Shown piece after piece: positions 15,133-23,064 of a stretch of 64,000 bases of DNA. The stretch spans positions 62,001 to 126,000 of the forward strand of contig CAYOAP010000003.1 of NCBI GenBank assembly GCA_964401995.1, written 5' to 3'. The notes beneath the pieces are model-generated. The model was not told where the DNA came from, did no database searches, and saw nothing but the letters and a program-made list of their open reading frames with translations. The position numbers were made by a program, and so were the translations under genes. The DNA comes from DATCBF01 sp964401995. GTDB lineage: Bacteria > Actinomycetota > Thermoleophilia > Solirubrobacterales > 70-9. Numbering within the stretch: position 1 is the stretch's first letter; every line of letters begins with the position of its first letter.

Positions 15133-18051
15133 TCATCGGTGTTTGACGCACTTCGCCTTCCGCTGCTTGCCCTTGTGACTCTTGCACTTGGCGGGCTTGT
15201 GGTTTTTCGCGGAGCCGTGATGGGCTTTCTTGTGGTGTTTGTGATGGGGAGGGAACCAGGGGGCGCCGGGCGGCGGCGTGCCCGGCACAACTGGCGGGGT
15301 GCTGATGGTGCTCCCCGGCAGGTAGGTGAAGACATCGTCGCGGGACTTCTTCCACTCGTCGTGAGGCAGCGTCTTCGCTTCGAGGCCGTCACCGTAGAGG
15401 TTGCTGGAGCCGTTGTCGGAGAGCAGCCGCACCGGCGAGCCGGAGACGAGCGGCTGGGGGACGGAGACGATCGACTCCCAGGCGGCCGGGTCTTCACCGC
15501 TGGCATCGCCGGCGGGCAGCGCGGTCGGCGATTTCACGGGCGCGTGGCCAGGGACGCCGTCCCAGCTGAACAGCGCGTAGCTGCCGCCCGCCGCCCAGGA
15601 GCCACCGAGCAGCAGGTATTCGTTGGCGGCGTTCTTGCGGATCTCGCGCAGGCTGAGGCCGCCGAGGTCGAGCAGGATCGGCTGCCCGAAGCTGGCGTGG
15701 ACGGTCGTGTTCTGGCCGGGGCCGGCGGCAAGCGCGTCGAAGTTCGTGACCGGCACGATCAGCGCTTTGCCCGTCGCCGACGCCGGGCTCAGCGGCGCCC
15801 GGAAGGCGAGGTAGGCAGTGGTCGTGCTGCCGGGCGCGAACTCGAGGCCCTCGACGTTGAAGCCGTTGATCTCCTTCGGGATCTGGCCGGCGGCGGCCCC
15901 GGCGGCGAAGCCAAAGTGGTTGCCGTTGGCCTGGTCCCAGGCGATCAGGTCGGCGCGCAGGCCCCGGTAGTAGCCGCCGAAGCTGAGTTCGGTGGCCGCT
16001 CCTGAGCCGCTGATCGTGGCCGTGAAGAGGATGCTGCGGTCGGGCTTGAGGCCGCCCGACTTCGAGTTGCCCATCGAGCCGGTCCAGGAGATCGTGTTGC
16101 CGGAGCGGGCCGAGGCCTCGATGTCGATCTCTTCCGGGCCGCCCATCTGGGCGCCGAAGTTCCAGGTTTTGACCGGCGCGCCGGAGCTGTCCTGATGGTA
16201 GAGGCCGAGCGTGTTGGTCTCGTCGTTGCCGACCAGCACGTAGCCGCCGCCAACGTCGATCGCGGTCGAGATGTCGCTGCTGCCAGTCAGGTAGCGCGTC
16301 GTCGCCGGAGTCGAGCTCGCCGCCGACGCCGCGTAATGCAGGACGACGGTCGCGGTCTTGGCTTCGGCGCCGGTCACAGTCAGCGTGATGTCGGCGTAGC
16401 CGACCCCCCCGGCGGGGGTGACCGAGATGGTGCGGGTCGCGCCGCTGCCAGTGACCGTGACCCCGGAGACCGCCGCCACCGCCGGGTTGCTCGAGGCGGT
16501 CGCCGCCACGGTCAGGCCCGAGGCAGGCGTGCCAGTCTGGGCGACGGTGACGTCATCGGTCGGGTTGGTCGGATCGCCGCCCGAGCCCTCCAGGGCGGGG
16601 GCCGCGAGTGAGATCGTCGGGTTCGGCGCGCCGGGGGGCTGCGGCGTCACCGCCGCCGACTGGGTCGAAGCCGGGCCGGGGCCGCTGCCGTTGATCGCGG
16701 CGACGCTGAAGGTGTAGGCGGTGCCGTTGGCCAGTCCGGTGACGGTGAAGCTCGTCGCCGCGGTCGGGGTCGTGATCGGCGCCTGGGCGACGCCGGCGAT
16801 GAAGGGGGTGATCCGGTAGGCGGTGATCGACGAGCCGCCGGCGCTGCCCGGCGCCGTCCAGCTCAGTTCGACCAGGCTGTCGCCGGCGACGCCGGAGACA
16901 GCGGTCGCGGCGCCCGGCACCGCCAGGGCCGGGTCGGAGGGGGCGAGGGCGATCCCCCGGAAGACATTGCCCGCCGGGGCGGTCGCGATCGTCGTCTGGG
17001 CGCTCATCGAGGGCGGCGCGTTGAAAGCTGCGCCGTCGGTCATCGTCACCACCGAGTTGCCGGCCGCCGTGCCTTTGGTCGCGTAGAGGCGGAAGTGGCC
17101 TTCGGAGTCGACCTTGCCGGTCAGCGCCGCGTAGGCGTTGGTTTCGGCGCCGGCGTCGATCACCCCCTGATTGGTCCAGGTAGAGCCGTCCCAGGAGAAC
17201 TTGAAGATGCCTTTGGTTTCCCGCACCACGTACATCGTGTCGGCCGTGGCCGCGCTCGCTTCGTGTTTGAGCAGGAGGATCGAGATGATTCCGCTGCCGT
17301 CGGCGCCGAAGCTCAGTGCCTGTGTCGGCGACTGGCCGGCAGTCGGCAGGCCGCTGGTGACATAGGTGCCGGCCGTGCCCTTCTCGCTGCTGAACCAGAC
17401 GTTGCCGTCGGAGATCACCGCGGTGCGCGAGTTGTTCAGCGCCGCGTTGCTGGAGGAGACCGGCACGGTCTTGGAGACGATCACCGTCGGCGAGGAGGAG
17501 CCGAGCGGGACGTAAAGCAACGCGCCCAACGGGGCTGAGGTGTTGCCGTTGCCGGCGACGTAGAAGGCCGAGCCGTCGTTGGTGACGGCCCCGCGGATGT
17601 TCTGGGTCGTGAACGCCGTGCCCAACGTCGTGCTGGTGTCGACGGTGCCGACCGCGTTGATCCGGGCCACGTCGCGAGCGTCGGAGGCAGCCGCGGACCC
17701 GCCCACCGCCGTCGTGTAGCCGGCGATCGAGAGGTAACGCCCGTCGGCCGAGCGGGTCAGGCCGCCGACCGCGTTGGAGTCGCCCTGCAGCGTCAGCGGA
17801 TTGTTGCCACCGCTGGCCACCGTCGGCAGCGGCCAGGCGGCGCCGTCGGAGACGCCGGTGCCGTCGAAGCGGGTCAGCGTCACCGCCTGCGTGGTCGACT
17901 GGGCCGGGATCTGGGTGACGACGAGGTGGTCGCCGCTGAGCGGATCGGGAGGCGCGGTGGCGCCGGCTAGGCCGGCCAATGCCAAGGCGATCGTCGCCAG
18001 CAGAACCACTGCCGCGCCAACTGGAACCACCCGCAACTTCATCGCTCGCAT
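15133..18051 (-). CDS. large secreted fibronectin type III/DUF3616-like surface protein
   Basis: A 972-residue secreted protein. After a signal peptide (VVLLATIALALAGLAGATA) a beta-propeller-like region spans about 40-380. A fibronectin type III domain follows (GVAGDSLVELSWTAPG...GLANGTAYTFSVAAIN, about 390-470), then a Pro/Thr-rich and an Ig-like stretch (480-600). A second beta-rich domain (GGGYVLVGNDETNTLGLY...GGPEEIDIEA, about 620-880) recalls DUF3616/esterase-like propellers. The C-terminus is strongly basic with HHKHHKKAHHGSAKNHKP and may bind wall polymers. No catalytic residues are evident. A role in cell-surface binding is inferred. Confidence 0.65.
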   Translation of the reverse strand: MRAMKLRVVPVGAAVVLLATIALALAGLAGATAPPDPLSGDHLVVTQIPAQSTTQAVTLTRFDGTGVSDGAAWPLPTVASGGNNPLTLQGDSNAVGGLTRSADGRYLSIAGYTTAVGGSAAASDARDVARINAVGTVDTSTTLGTAFTTQNIRGAVTNDGSAFYVAGNGNTSAPLGALLYVPLGSSSPTVIVSKTVPVSSSNAALNNSRTAVISDGNVWFSSEKGTAGTYVTSGLPTAGQSPTQALSFGADGSGIISILLLKHEASAATADTMYVVRETKGIFKFSWDGSTWTNQGVIDAGAETNAYAALTGKVDSEGHFRLYATKGTAAGNSVVTMTDGAAFNAPPSMSAQTTIATAPAGNVFRGIALAPSDPALAVPGAATAVSGVAGDSLVELSWTAPGSAGGSSITAYRITPFIAGVAQAPITTPTAATSFTVTGLANGTAYTFSVAAINGSGPGPASTQSAAVTPQPPGAPNPTISLAAPALEGSGGDPTNPTDDVTVAQTGTPASGLTVAATASSNPAVAAVSGVTVTGSGATRTISVTPAGGVGYADITLTVTGAEAKTATVVLHYAASAASSTPATTRYLTGSSDISTAIDVGGGYVLVGNDETNTLGLYHQDSSGAPVKTWNFGAQMGGPEEIDIEASARSGNTISWTGSMGNSKSGGLKPDRSILFTATISGSGAATELSFGGYYRGLRADLIAWDQANGNHFGFAAGAAAGQIPKEINGFNVEGLEFAPGSTTTAYLAFRAPLSPASATGKALIVPVTNFDALAAGPGQNTTVHASFGQPILLDLGGLSLREIRKNAANEYLLLGGSWAAGGSYALFSWDGVPGHAPVKSPTALPAGDASGEDPAAWESIVSVPQPLVSGSPVRLLSDNGSSNLYGDGLEAKTLPHDEWKKSRDDVFTYLPGSTISTPPVVPGTPPPGAPWFPPHHKHHKKAHHGSAKNHKPAKCKSHKGKQRKAKCVKHR

Positions 18052-18179
18052 CGCTTCTCCCAGCCTTCGTGTGCCGTCTCGGTCAAGGTCGGGGCCAGCC
18101 TGTCCGAAGGCTTGGTCGAGGTCGTGAAGATGCGGACAACGGATCGTGAAAATTTTGTGTCGCGCGCCCGCGCGGTGCC

Positions 18180-19034
18180 ATGATGGCCTCCATGGCGACG
18201 ATCACCGAGTACGAGGCCGGGCAGATCGAGAAGGCAAACGAGGCCGGGCGGACGCCGGTGATCTTTATCCACGGACTCTGGCTGCTACCGAGCAGCTGGG
18301 ACCGCTGGGCCGGCGTCTTCGAGGAGGGCGGCTACGCGCCGGTCAGCGCCGTCTGGCCCGACGATCCCGAGACGGTCGAGCAGGCGCGGACGAATCCCGA
18401 CGTCTTCGCCAAGAAGACCCTCGGCCAGATCGCCGACCACACCGCCGAGGTGATCGCGGCGCTGGCCAAAAAGCCCGCGGTGATGGGCCACTCGACCGGG
18501 GGATTGCTGGCCCAGATAATCGCCGGGCGCGGATTGTCAGCGGCGACCGTGGCGATCGACCCCGGGCCCTTCCGCGGCGTCCTGCCGCTGCCGATCTCGG
18601 CCCTGCGCTCAGCCGGCCCGGTGCTAAAGAACCCGCTCAACCGCGGCCGCGCGATCACGCTGACGCTGGACCAGTTCAAGTACGGCTGGGCCAACGCCCT
18701 CAGCGAGGAGGAGGCAAAGGACCTCTACGAGACCTTCCACGTGGCGGCGCCGGGCGCGGCGCTGATGCAGATGGCAAACGCCAACCTCAACCCCTTCACC
18801 GAGGCCAAGGTGGCGACCAAGAGCCCCGAGCGCGGGCCGCTCTTGATCATCGACGGCGAGAAAGACCACACCGTCCCCTGGGCGATCGCAAATGCCTCCT
18901 ACAAGAAGCAGCAGCGCAACGAGGGCGTCACCGAGATCGTCAAAATCCCGAACCGCGGGCACTCGCTGACGATCGACAGCGGCTGGCGCGAGGTCGCCGA
19001 CACCGCCCTGGCCTTCGTCAAACGCTTCGCCTGA
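18180..19034 (+). CDS. alpha/beta hydrolase
   Basis: A 284-residue cytoplasmic alpha/beta hydrolase. It has an oxyanion region PVIFIHGLWLLPSSWDRW, the nucleophile elbow GHSTGG (about residue 105), an acid near IIDGEKDHTVPW and the catalytic His in NRGHSLTID close to the C-terminus. This complete triad fits an esterase or lipase-like enzyme. The ATG at 18180 is used; an alternative in-frame ATG is 18192. It ends 63 bases before the convergent queuosine-salvage gene, with a hairpin between. Confidence 0.85.
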   Translation: MMASMATITEYEAGQIEKANEAGRTPVIFIHGLWLLPSSWDRWAGVFEEGGYAPVSAVWPDDPETVEQARTNPDVFAKKTLGQIADHTAEVIAALAKKPAVMGHSTGGLLAQIIAGRGLSAATVAIDPGPFRGVLPLPISALRSAGPVLKNPLNRGRAITLTLDQFKYGWANALSEEEAKDLYETFHVAAPGAALMQMANANLNPFTEAKVATKSPERGPLLIIDGEKDHTVPWAIANASYKKQQRNEGVTEIVKIPNRGHSLTIDSGWREVADTALAFVKRFA

Positions 19035-19051
19035 CACACCGTTTGCTGCGC

Positions 19052-19073
19052 TGACCACACGGGGGTGTGGTCA
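19052..19073. terminator. bidirectional hairpin between convergent genes
   Basis: TGACCACAC (19052-19060) and GTGTGGTCA (19065-19073) form a perfect nine-base stem with a GGGG loop. It sits between the stop codons of two convergent genes. On the plus strand it is followed by AAAA, so a minus-strand reading has TTTT before it and not after. It is therefore not a classical U-tract terminator. Confidence 0.5.
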
Positions 19074-19097
19074 AAACAGCAATCGGCGAACTGGTTC

Positions 19098-20024
19098 TCA
19101 GTAGGCGGTGTTGCGCGAGCGTGGGCGGGGTCGCGACTTGTAGCGGGCGGCGCGACCACGGTTCCAGAGCGCGCCGTCGATCTCGGCCGGGGAGAGGTCG
19201 CCATCCGTAGCGCCAGCGAGCAGCTCGATCGCGTGGACGGCGCAAGCACGTAGCTCCACCTCCTCCGGGGCGCCGTGCTCAAGCAGCTCGCCGGCGTCGA
19301 TCGCCTGCTCCAGCGCCGGGTCGAGGATCAAGACTTCGTCCACCCGCAGCACGTGGGGAACGAGGTTGTCGGCGAAGGCGGTGAGCGTGCCGACATCGGT
19401 GAAGCTGGCGGCTCCGGCGCGGTCGATGTCGGCGGCGGCGAGCTGGGCGCGCTTGTAGAAGGGGACCGGATGGCCCTCATAAGTCGAGAGGTCGGCGAAG
19501 GCATCCCACTCGGCGAGCAGGCTGGCGAGCTCGACCGCCGAGTCGCCAGCAGCGTTGACCAGCGCCTCGAAGCAGCCGCCGTGCTCGGCGAGGAGGTGGG
19601 CGCCGACGTCATTAAGGGAGGCTGCGAACTGCCCCATCAACGGGTGGTCCTGATCCTGGCCGACCACAGCGGCGATCTCAGCGGTTGAGAGTCGGGTCAG
19701 TTCCTCCACCGTCCAGGCGCCGTGACCACCAAAGCGCTCGGTCACCCCCGCCTCGATCGTCGAGTAGCCGCTCAGCCCCGGCCGCTTGCGGATCGTCGGC
19801 CACCAGCCGGAGCCGAAGTTGATCGCGTTGAGGCAGATCGCGAACGCGGCCTGAGCCTCTCGATCTCCCTCTACATATATGGACGCATCAGCCTCCGACG
19901 TCTTGTCGGCTGTGGGCAGGGCGAGAGCGTAAGCCTCGATCGCCGCCCCGTCGATCCGCACCGAGCGAGCGCGGCCGGCGACCCAGGCGCAGGCCGCTCG
20001 CACCCTGTCGGGAACAGTCCCCAT
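19098..20024 (-). CDS. queuosine salvage protein (DUF2419/Qng1 family)
   Basis: A 308-residue protein of the queuosine salvage family. The signature INFGSGWWPTIRKRPGLSG lies at about residues 67-85, with LLAEWDAFADLSTYEG and VPFYKRAQLAAADI further on. Characterised members cleave queuosine 5'-monophosphate to free queuine, allowing recycling of the tRNA wobble base. The family is best known in eukaryotes and patchy in bacteria. No queuosine biosynthesis gene is visible nearby. It is a single-gene unit, convergent with a hydrolase. Confidence 0.8.
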   Translation of the reverse strand: MGTVPDRVRAACAWVAGRARSVRIDGAAIEAYALALPTADKTSEADASIYVEGDREAQAAFAICLNAINFGSGWWPTIRKRPGLSGYSTIEAGVTERFGGHGAWTVEELTRLSTAEIAAVVGQDQDHPLMGQFAASLNDVGAHLLAEHGGCFEALVNAAGDSAVELASLLAEWDAFADLSTYEGHPVPFYKRAQLAAADIDRAGAASFTDVGTLTAFADNLVPHVLRVDEVLILDPALEQAIDAGELLEHGAPEEVELRACAVHAIELLAGATDGDLSPAEIDGALWNRGRAARYKSRPRPRSRNTAY

Positions 20025-20114
20025 CGTCCCCGGAGCCTGTCACGTCCCACCGTGGGTGTTAGCGTGGAAGGCAGCGGCGCAGGCACGAGGACCCGCGCCA
20101 AGAGAGGAGATTTC

Positions 20115-21707
20115 ATGGACGGTTCCGGCGCGCGCAAGGGTGGCTTCACCCGCAAAGAGCTGCTCGGCACCGGGGCCGGCGCGGCCTCAGCCCTGTTGCT
20201 GTCACAGGGGGCCGGGGTCGAGCGGGCGCTCGCTGCTGCCAAAGGCAAGCGCAAGGACGTCGCCGGGATGAACATCGTCCTCTTCCTCACCGACCAGGAG
20301 CGGGCGATCCAGCACTTCCCGCCCAACTGGCTGCGCCAGAACCTGCCGGGAATGCGGCGGCTGCGCCGGCATGGGCTCAGCTTCGAACGCGCCTACACCA
20401 ACGCCTGCATGTGCTCTCCGGCGCGCTCGACCCTGATGAGCGGCTACTTCCCCGCCCAGCACGGCGTCAAATACACGCTCGAGGAAGACATGCCCGCCGA
20501 CGAATACCCGCAGGTCGAACTGCCGACCGACCTGAAGAACCCGGCGACGGTGATGAAGGCCGCCGGCTACAAAGTCATCTACAAGGGCAAGTGGCACTGC
20601 TCGAAACCGGCCGGGGCGAAGGCCGAACCGTCCGACCTCGAAAAGTACGGCTTCTCGCGCTGGAACCCGCCCGACGCCGGTGCCAATCAGGACGTCTCCG
20701 AGGCCGGCGGCGGCAGCACCGACAACGACGGCCGCTTCATGAACTCGACCGGCAGCGGCGAAGCCGAAGGGATCATGCAGTACCTGAGCTCGAACGCGGC
20801 CAAGGAACAGCCCTTCTTCCTCGTCGTCTCGCTGGTCAACCCCCACGACGTCCTCTTCTACCCGAACGAATCCTTCGAAGAAGACGACTACGACCAGAGC
20901 TGGCTGGAAGGCGACATCGGCCTGCCGGAGACGGTCGGCGAAGACCTCTCGACCAAGCCCTCGGTCCAGGAACAGTTCCTGAAAATCTTCAACCTGACCG
21001 GGAAACCGAAAACGCCGCAGGAAAAGCGCAACTACCTCAACTTCTACGGCAACCTGATGCGCTCCTCTGACAGCTACCTGGTCAACGTGCTCGACAAGCT
21101 CGAAGAAACCGGGCTGCTCGACGACACGCTGATCGTCCGCACCGCCGACCACGGCGAGATGGGGCTGACCCACGGCGGCATGAGGCAGAAGAACTTCAAC
21201 GTCTACGAGGAGGCGACGCGGATCCCGCTCGTCTACTCAAACCCGGTGCTGTTCCCGAAGCCGGTCCAGACCGACGCGCTGGTCTCCCACGTCGACTTCC
21301 TGCCGACCCTGGCGAGCCTGGCCGCGGCGCCGAAAAAAGCCCGCGCCGACTGGGAGGGGGTCGACTACTCCTCGCTCGTCCTCCATCCCTCCTCGCGCAA
21401 GACGACCCAGGACTACGTCGTCTTCACCTACGACGACTTCCAGTCCGGGCAGAACCACGGGCCGTACCCGAAACCGCCCAACCACATCATCAGCATTCGC
21501 GAGCAGCGCTGGAAGATCGCCAAGTACCACGACGTCGAACACAAGAAAAAGCCGCAGTGGGAGATGTACGACCTGAAGAACGACCCGCTGGAGAAGACCA
21601 ACCTCGCCTATAGCGGCTACAAACGCTCGCCCGAGCAGGAGAAGCAGCTCCAGCGCCTCAAACGGAAGCTGGCGCGGGTCGAAAAGACCCGCCTGCAGCC
21701 GTTGTAG
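20115..21707 (+). CDS. exported sulfatase
   Basis: A 530-residue sulfatase. The N-terminus has a Tat-like/hydrophobic leader (FTRKELLGTGAGAASALLL). The active-site motif CSPARSTLMSG carries the Cys (residue 100) normally converted to formylglycine. Metal ligands are suggested by NIVLFLTDQ and the later TADHGEMG. Substrate could be a sulfated sugar or other sulfate ester. No formylglycine-generating enzyme gene lies in the window. ATG at 20115 is chosen because AGAGAGGAGA precedes it; the open frame upstream is not protein-like. Confidence 0.85.
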   Translation: MDGSGARKGGFTRKELLGTGAGAASALLLSQGAGVERALAAAKGKRKDVAGMNIVLFLTDQERAIQHFPPNWLRQNLPGMRRLRRHGLSFERAYTNACMCSPARSTLMSGYFPAQHGVKYTLEEDMPADEYPQVELPTDLKNPATVMKAAGYKVIYKGKWHCSKPAGAKAEPSDLEKYGFSRWNPPDAGANQDVSEAGGGSTDNDGRFMNSTGSGEAEGIMQYLSSNAAKEQPFFLVVSLVNPHDVLFYPNESFEEDDYDQSWLEGDIGLPETVGEDLSTKPSVQEQFLKIFNLTGKPKTPQEKRNYLNFYGNLMRSSDSYLVNVLDKLEETGLLDDTLIVRTADHGEMGLTHGGMRQKNFNVYEEATRIPLVYSNPVLFPKPVQTDALVSHVDFLPTLASLAAAPKKARADWEGVDYSSLVLHPSSRKTTQDYVVFTYDDFQSGQNHGPYPKPPNHIISIREQRWKIAKYHDVEHKKKPQWEMYDLKNDPLEKTNLAYSGYKRSPEQEKQLQRLKRKLARVEKTRLQPL

Positions 21708-21710
21708 CCA

Positions 21711-21752
21711 CCACTCTCTATACTCGATTTTAAGTAATCGAGAGAGGAGTGG
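21711..21752 (+). promoter_or_regulatory. hairpin that covers the ribosome site of the lipase gene
   Basis: CTCGATT/AATCGAG (21723-21729, 21736-21742) form a perfect inner stem and CCACTC/GAGTGG (21711-21716, 21747-21752) an outer one. The Shine-Dalgarno region GAGAGGAG lies inside the right arm, three bases before the ATG at 21756. It may limit translation or act as the terminator of the sulfatase gene. The regulatory role is inferred. Confidence 0.45.
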
Positions 21753-21755
21753 TCG

Positions 21756-22667
21756 ATGCGTCGCCATACCCTGGTTCTGATCGCGGTAACCGCTGTCGCC
21801 CTCGTGGCCGCGGTCGGCTCGGCCTCGGCCAAGCAGCTGCCGGTCATCTACAACGGCGCGCTCGGCTACGCCCATGCCAGCCCGAGCGCGAGCCCGCCCG
21901 GCGCCAACAATTTCTCCTGCCGGCCCGGCGCTGCCCACCCGCGCCCGGTGGTCCTCGTCCACGGCACCTTCGCCGACATGTCCGACAGCTGGCAGGCGCT
22001 CTCGCCGCTGCTGGCCAACCACGGCTACTGCGTCTTCGCCCTCAACTACGGCGCCCATAGCGGCAGCGATGCAGTGGGCGTCTATGCGGTCGGCGATGTC
22101 GCCGAATCGGCGGCGCAGCTCTCGAGCTTCGTCGACCGCGTGCTGGCCGCGACCGGCGCGAACAAGGTCGACCTGGTCGGCCATTCCCAGGGCGGGATGA
22201 TGCCGCGCTATTACATAAAGCACCTGGGAGGCGCCGCCAAGGTCCACACCCTGGTCGGCCTCGCGCCCTCCAACCACGGCACCACCCTCAACGGCCTCTT
22301 CACCCTCTCCAACTACCTCCCCGGGGCAAACGCTTTCACTGGCAGCCTCTGCCCCGCCTGCGAAGAGCAGAGCGCGGGCTCGGCCTTCATCACCGACCTC
22401 AACAGCGGCGGCGAGACCACGCCCGGCGTCGACTACACCGTGATCGAGTCGCGCTACGACGAGGTCGTCACCCCCTACACATCCGCCTTCCTCTCCGGGC
22501 CAAACGTCACCAACATCACCCTCCAGAATCAGTGCCCGCTCGACCTCGGCGAGCACCTCTCGATGCCCTACGACCACATCGCCGACCGCGACGTCCTCAA
22601 CGCCCTCGACCCCGCCAACGCGGTGCGGCCGAGCTGCACCCCAATCGCGCCTGTCACCGGCGGCTAA
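21756..22667 (+). CDS. secreted lipase/esterase (lipase class 2-like)
   Basis: A 303-residue secreted alpha/beta hydrolase. The signal peptide is LVLIAVTAVALVAAVGSASA. The mature part has the oxyanion motif PVVLVHGTFADMSDSW, the nucleophile elbow GHSQGGMMPRYYIKHLGG, and a C-terminal His in MPYDHIADRDVLN. The order and the short SNHGTTLNGL segment match the bacterial EstA/LipA lipase class 2 group. Four Cys probably form two disulfides. It follows the sulfatase but has its own strong ribosome site within a hairpin. Confidence 0.88.
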   Translation: MRRHTLVLIAVTAVALVAAVGSASAKQLPVIYNGALGYAHASPSASPPGANNFSCRPGAAHPRPVVLVHGTFADMSDSWQALSPLLANHGYCVFALNYGAHSGSDAVGVYAVGDVAESAAQLSSFVDRVLAATGANKVDLVGHSQGGMMPRYYIKHLGGAAKVHTLVGLAPSNHGTTLNGLFTLSNYLPGANAFTGSLCPACEEQSAGSAFITDLNSGGETTPGVDYTVIESRYDEVVTPYTSAFLSGPNVTNITLQNQCPLDLGEHLSMPYDHIADRDVLNALDPANAVRPSCTPIAPVTGG

Positions 22668-22679
22668 CCTCGACCACAG

Positions 22680-22730
22680 CGAACTGCATCAAATTATCTA
22701 TCTCCTGGATTGAGAATTTGATGCAGTTCG
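22680..22730. repeat. RepA palindromic repeat, copy 1
   Basis: Perfect 16-base arms CGAACTGCATCAAATT (22680-22695) and its complement (22715-22730) around a 19-base loop. It lies between the lipase gene and the small monooxygenase-like gene. The same arms and the same loop length recur at 39114 and 58431. Confidence 0.85.
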
Positions 22731-22755
22731 ATCTTCCGACGACGAGAGGCATGTG

Positions 22756-23064
22756 ATGAAACGGATCATGGTCCGCTACCGGGTCAAGCCCGACCAGGTC
22801 GAAGAGAACGAAAGGCTGGTTCGCGCCGTCTACGAGGAGCTGCGCCAGCTCAAGCCCGCGGCGATGCGCTATTCGACCCACCGCCTCGACGACGGGCAGA
22901 GCTTCGTCCACCTGCACGAGTCCGGGCCCGACTCGATCGCGATGACGGATCTGGAGGCGTTCCGCGACTTCCAGCGTGAGATCCGCGAGCGCTGCGAAGA
23001 GCCGCCGGTGGTCACCGAGCTGGCCGAGATCGGCGCCTACGACTCCGCGGAGGCGGGCGGCTAG
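22756..23064 (+). CDS. small antibiotic-monooxygenase-like protein
   Basis: A 102-residue protein with the ferredoxin-like dimeric alpha-beta barrel pattern: MVRYRVKPDQVEENERLVRA, then MRYSTHRLDDGQSFVHLHES, then a C-terminal helix. This is the size and layout of the ABM/DUF family of small monooxygenases and stress proteins, whose substrates are usually unknown. ATG at 22756 is preferred; a GTG codon precedes it directly. The stop overlaps the stop of the convergent kup gene by four bases (CTAG). Confidence 0.6.
   Translation: MKRIMVRYRVKPDQVEENERLVRAVYEELRQLKPAAMRYSTHRLDDGQSFVHLHESGPDSIAMTDLEAFRDFQREIRERCEEPPVVTELAEIGAYDSAEAGG

Noticed and set aside
19052..19073. Classical rho-independent terminator
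   Set aside because: The stem is good, but neither strand has a U-tract on the correct side; kept only as a hairpin between convergent genes.
21708..22577. Large minus-strand frame over the lipase and sulfatase genes
   Set aside because: It mirrors the two real genes; its Val/Gly/Arg-rich translation is what a G/C-rich antisense frame gives.
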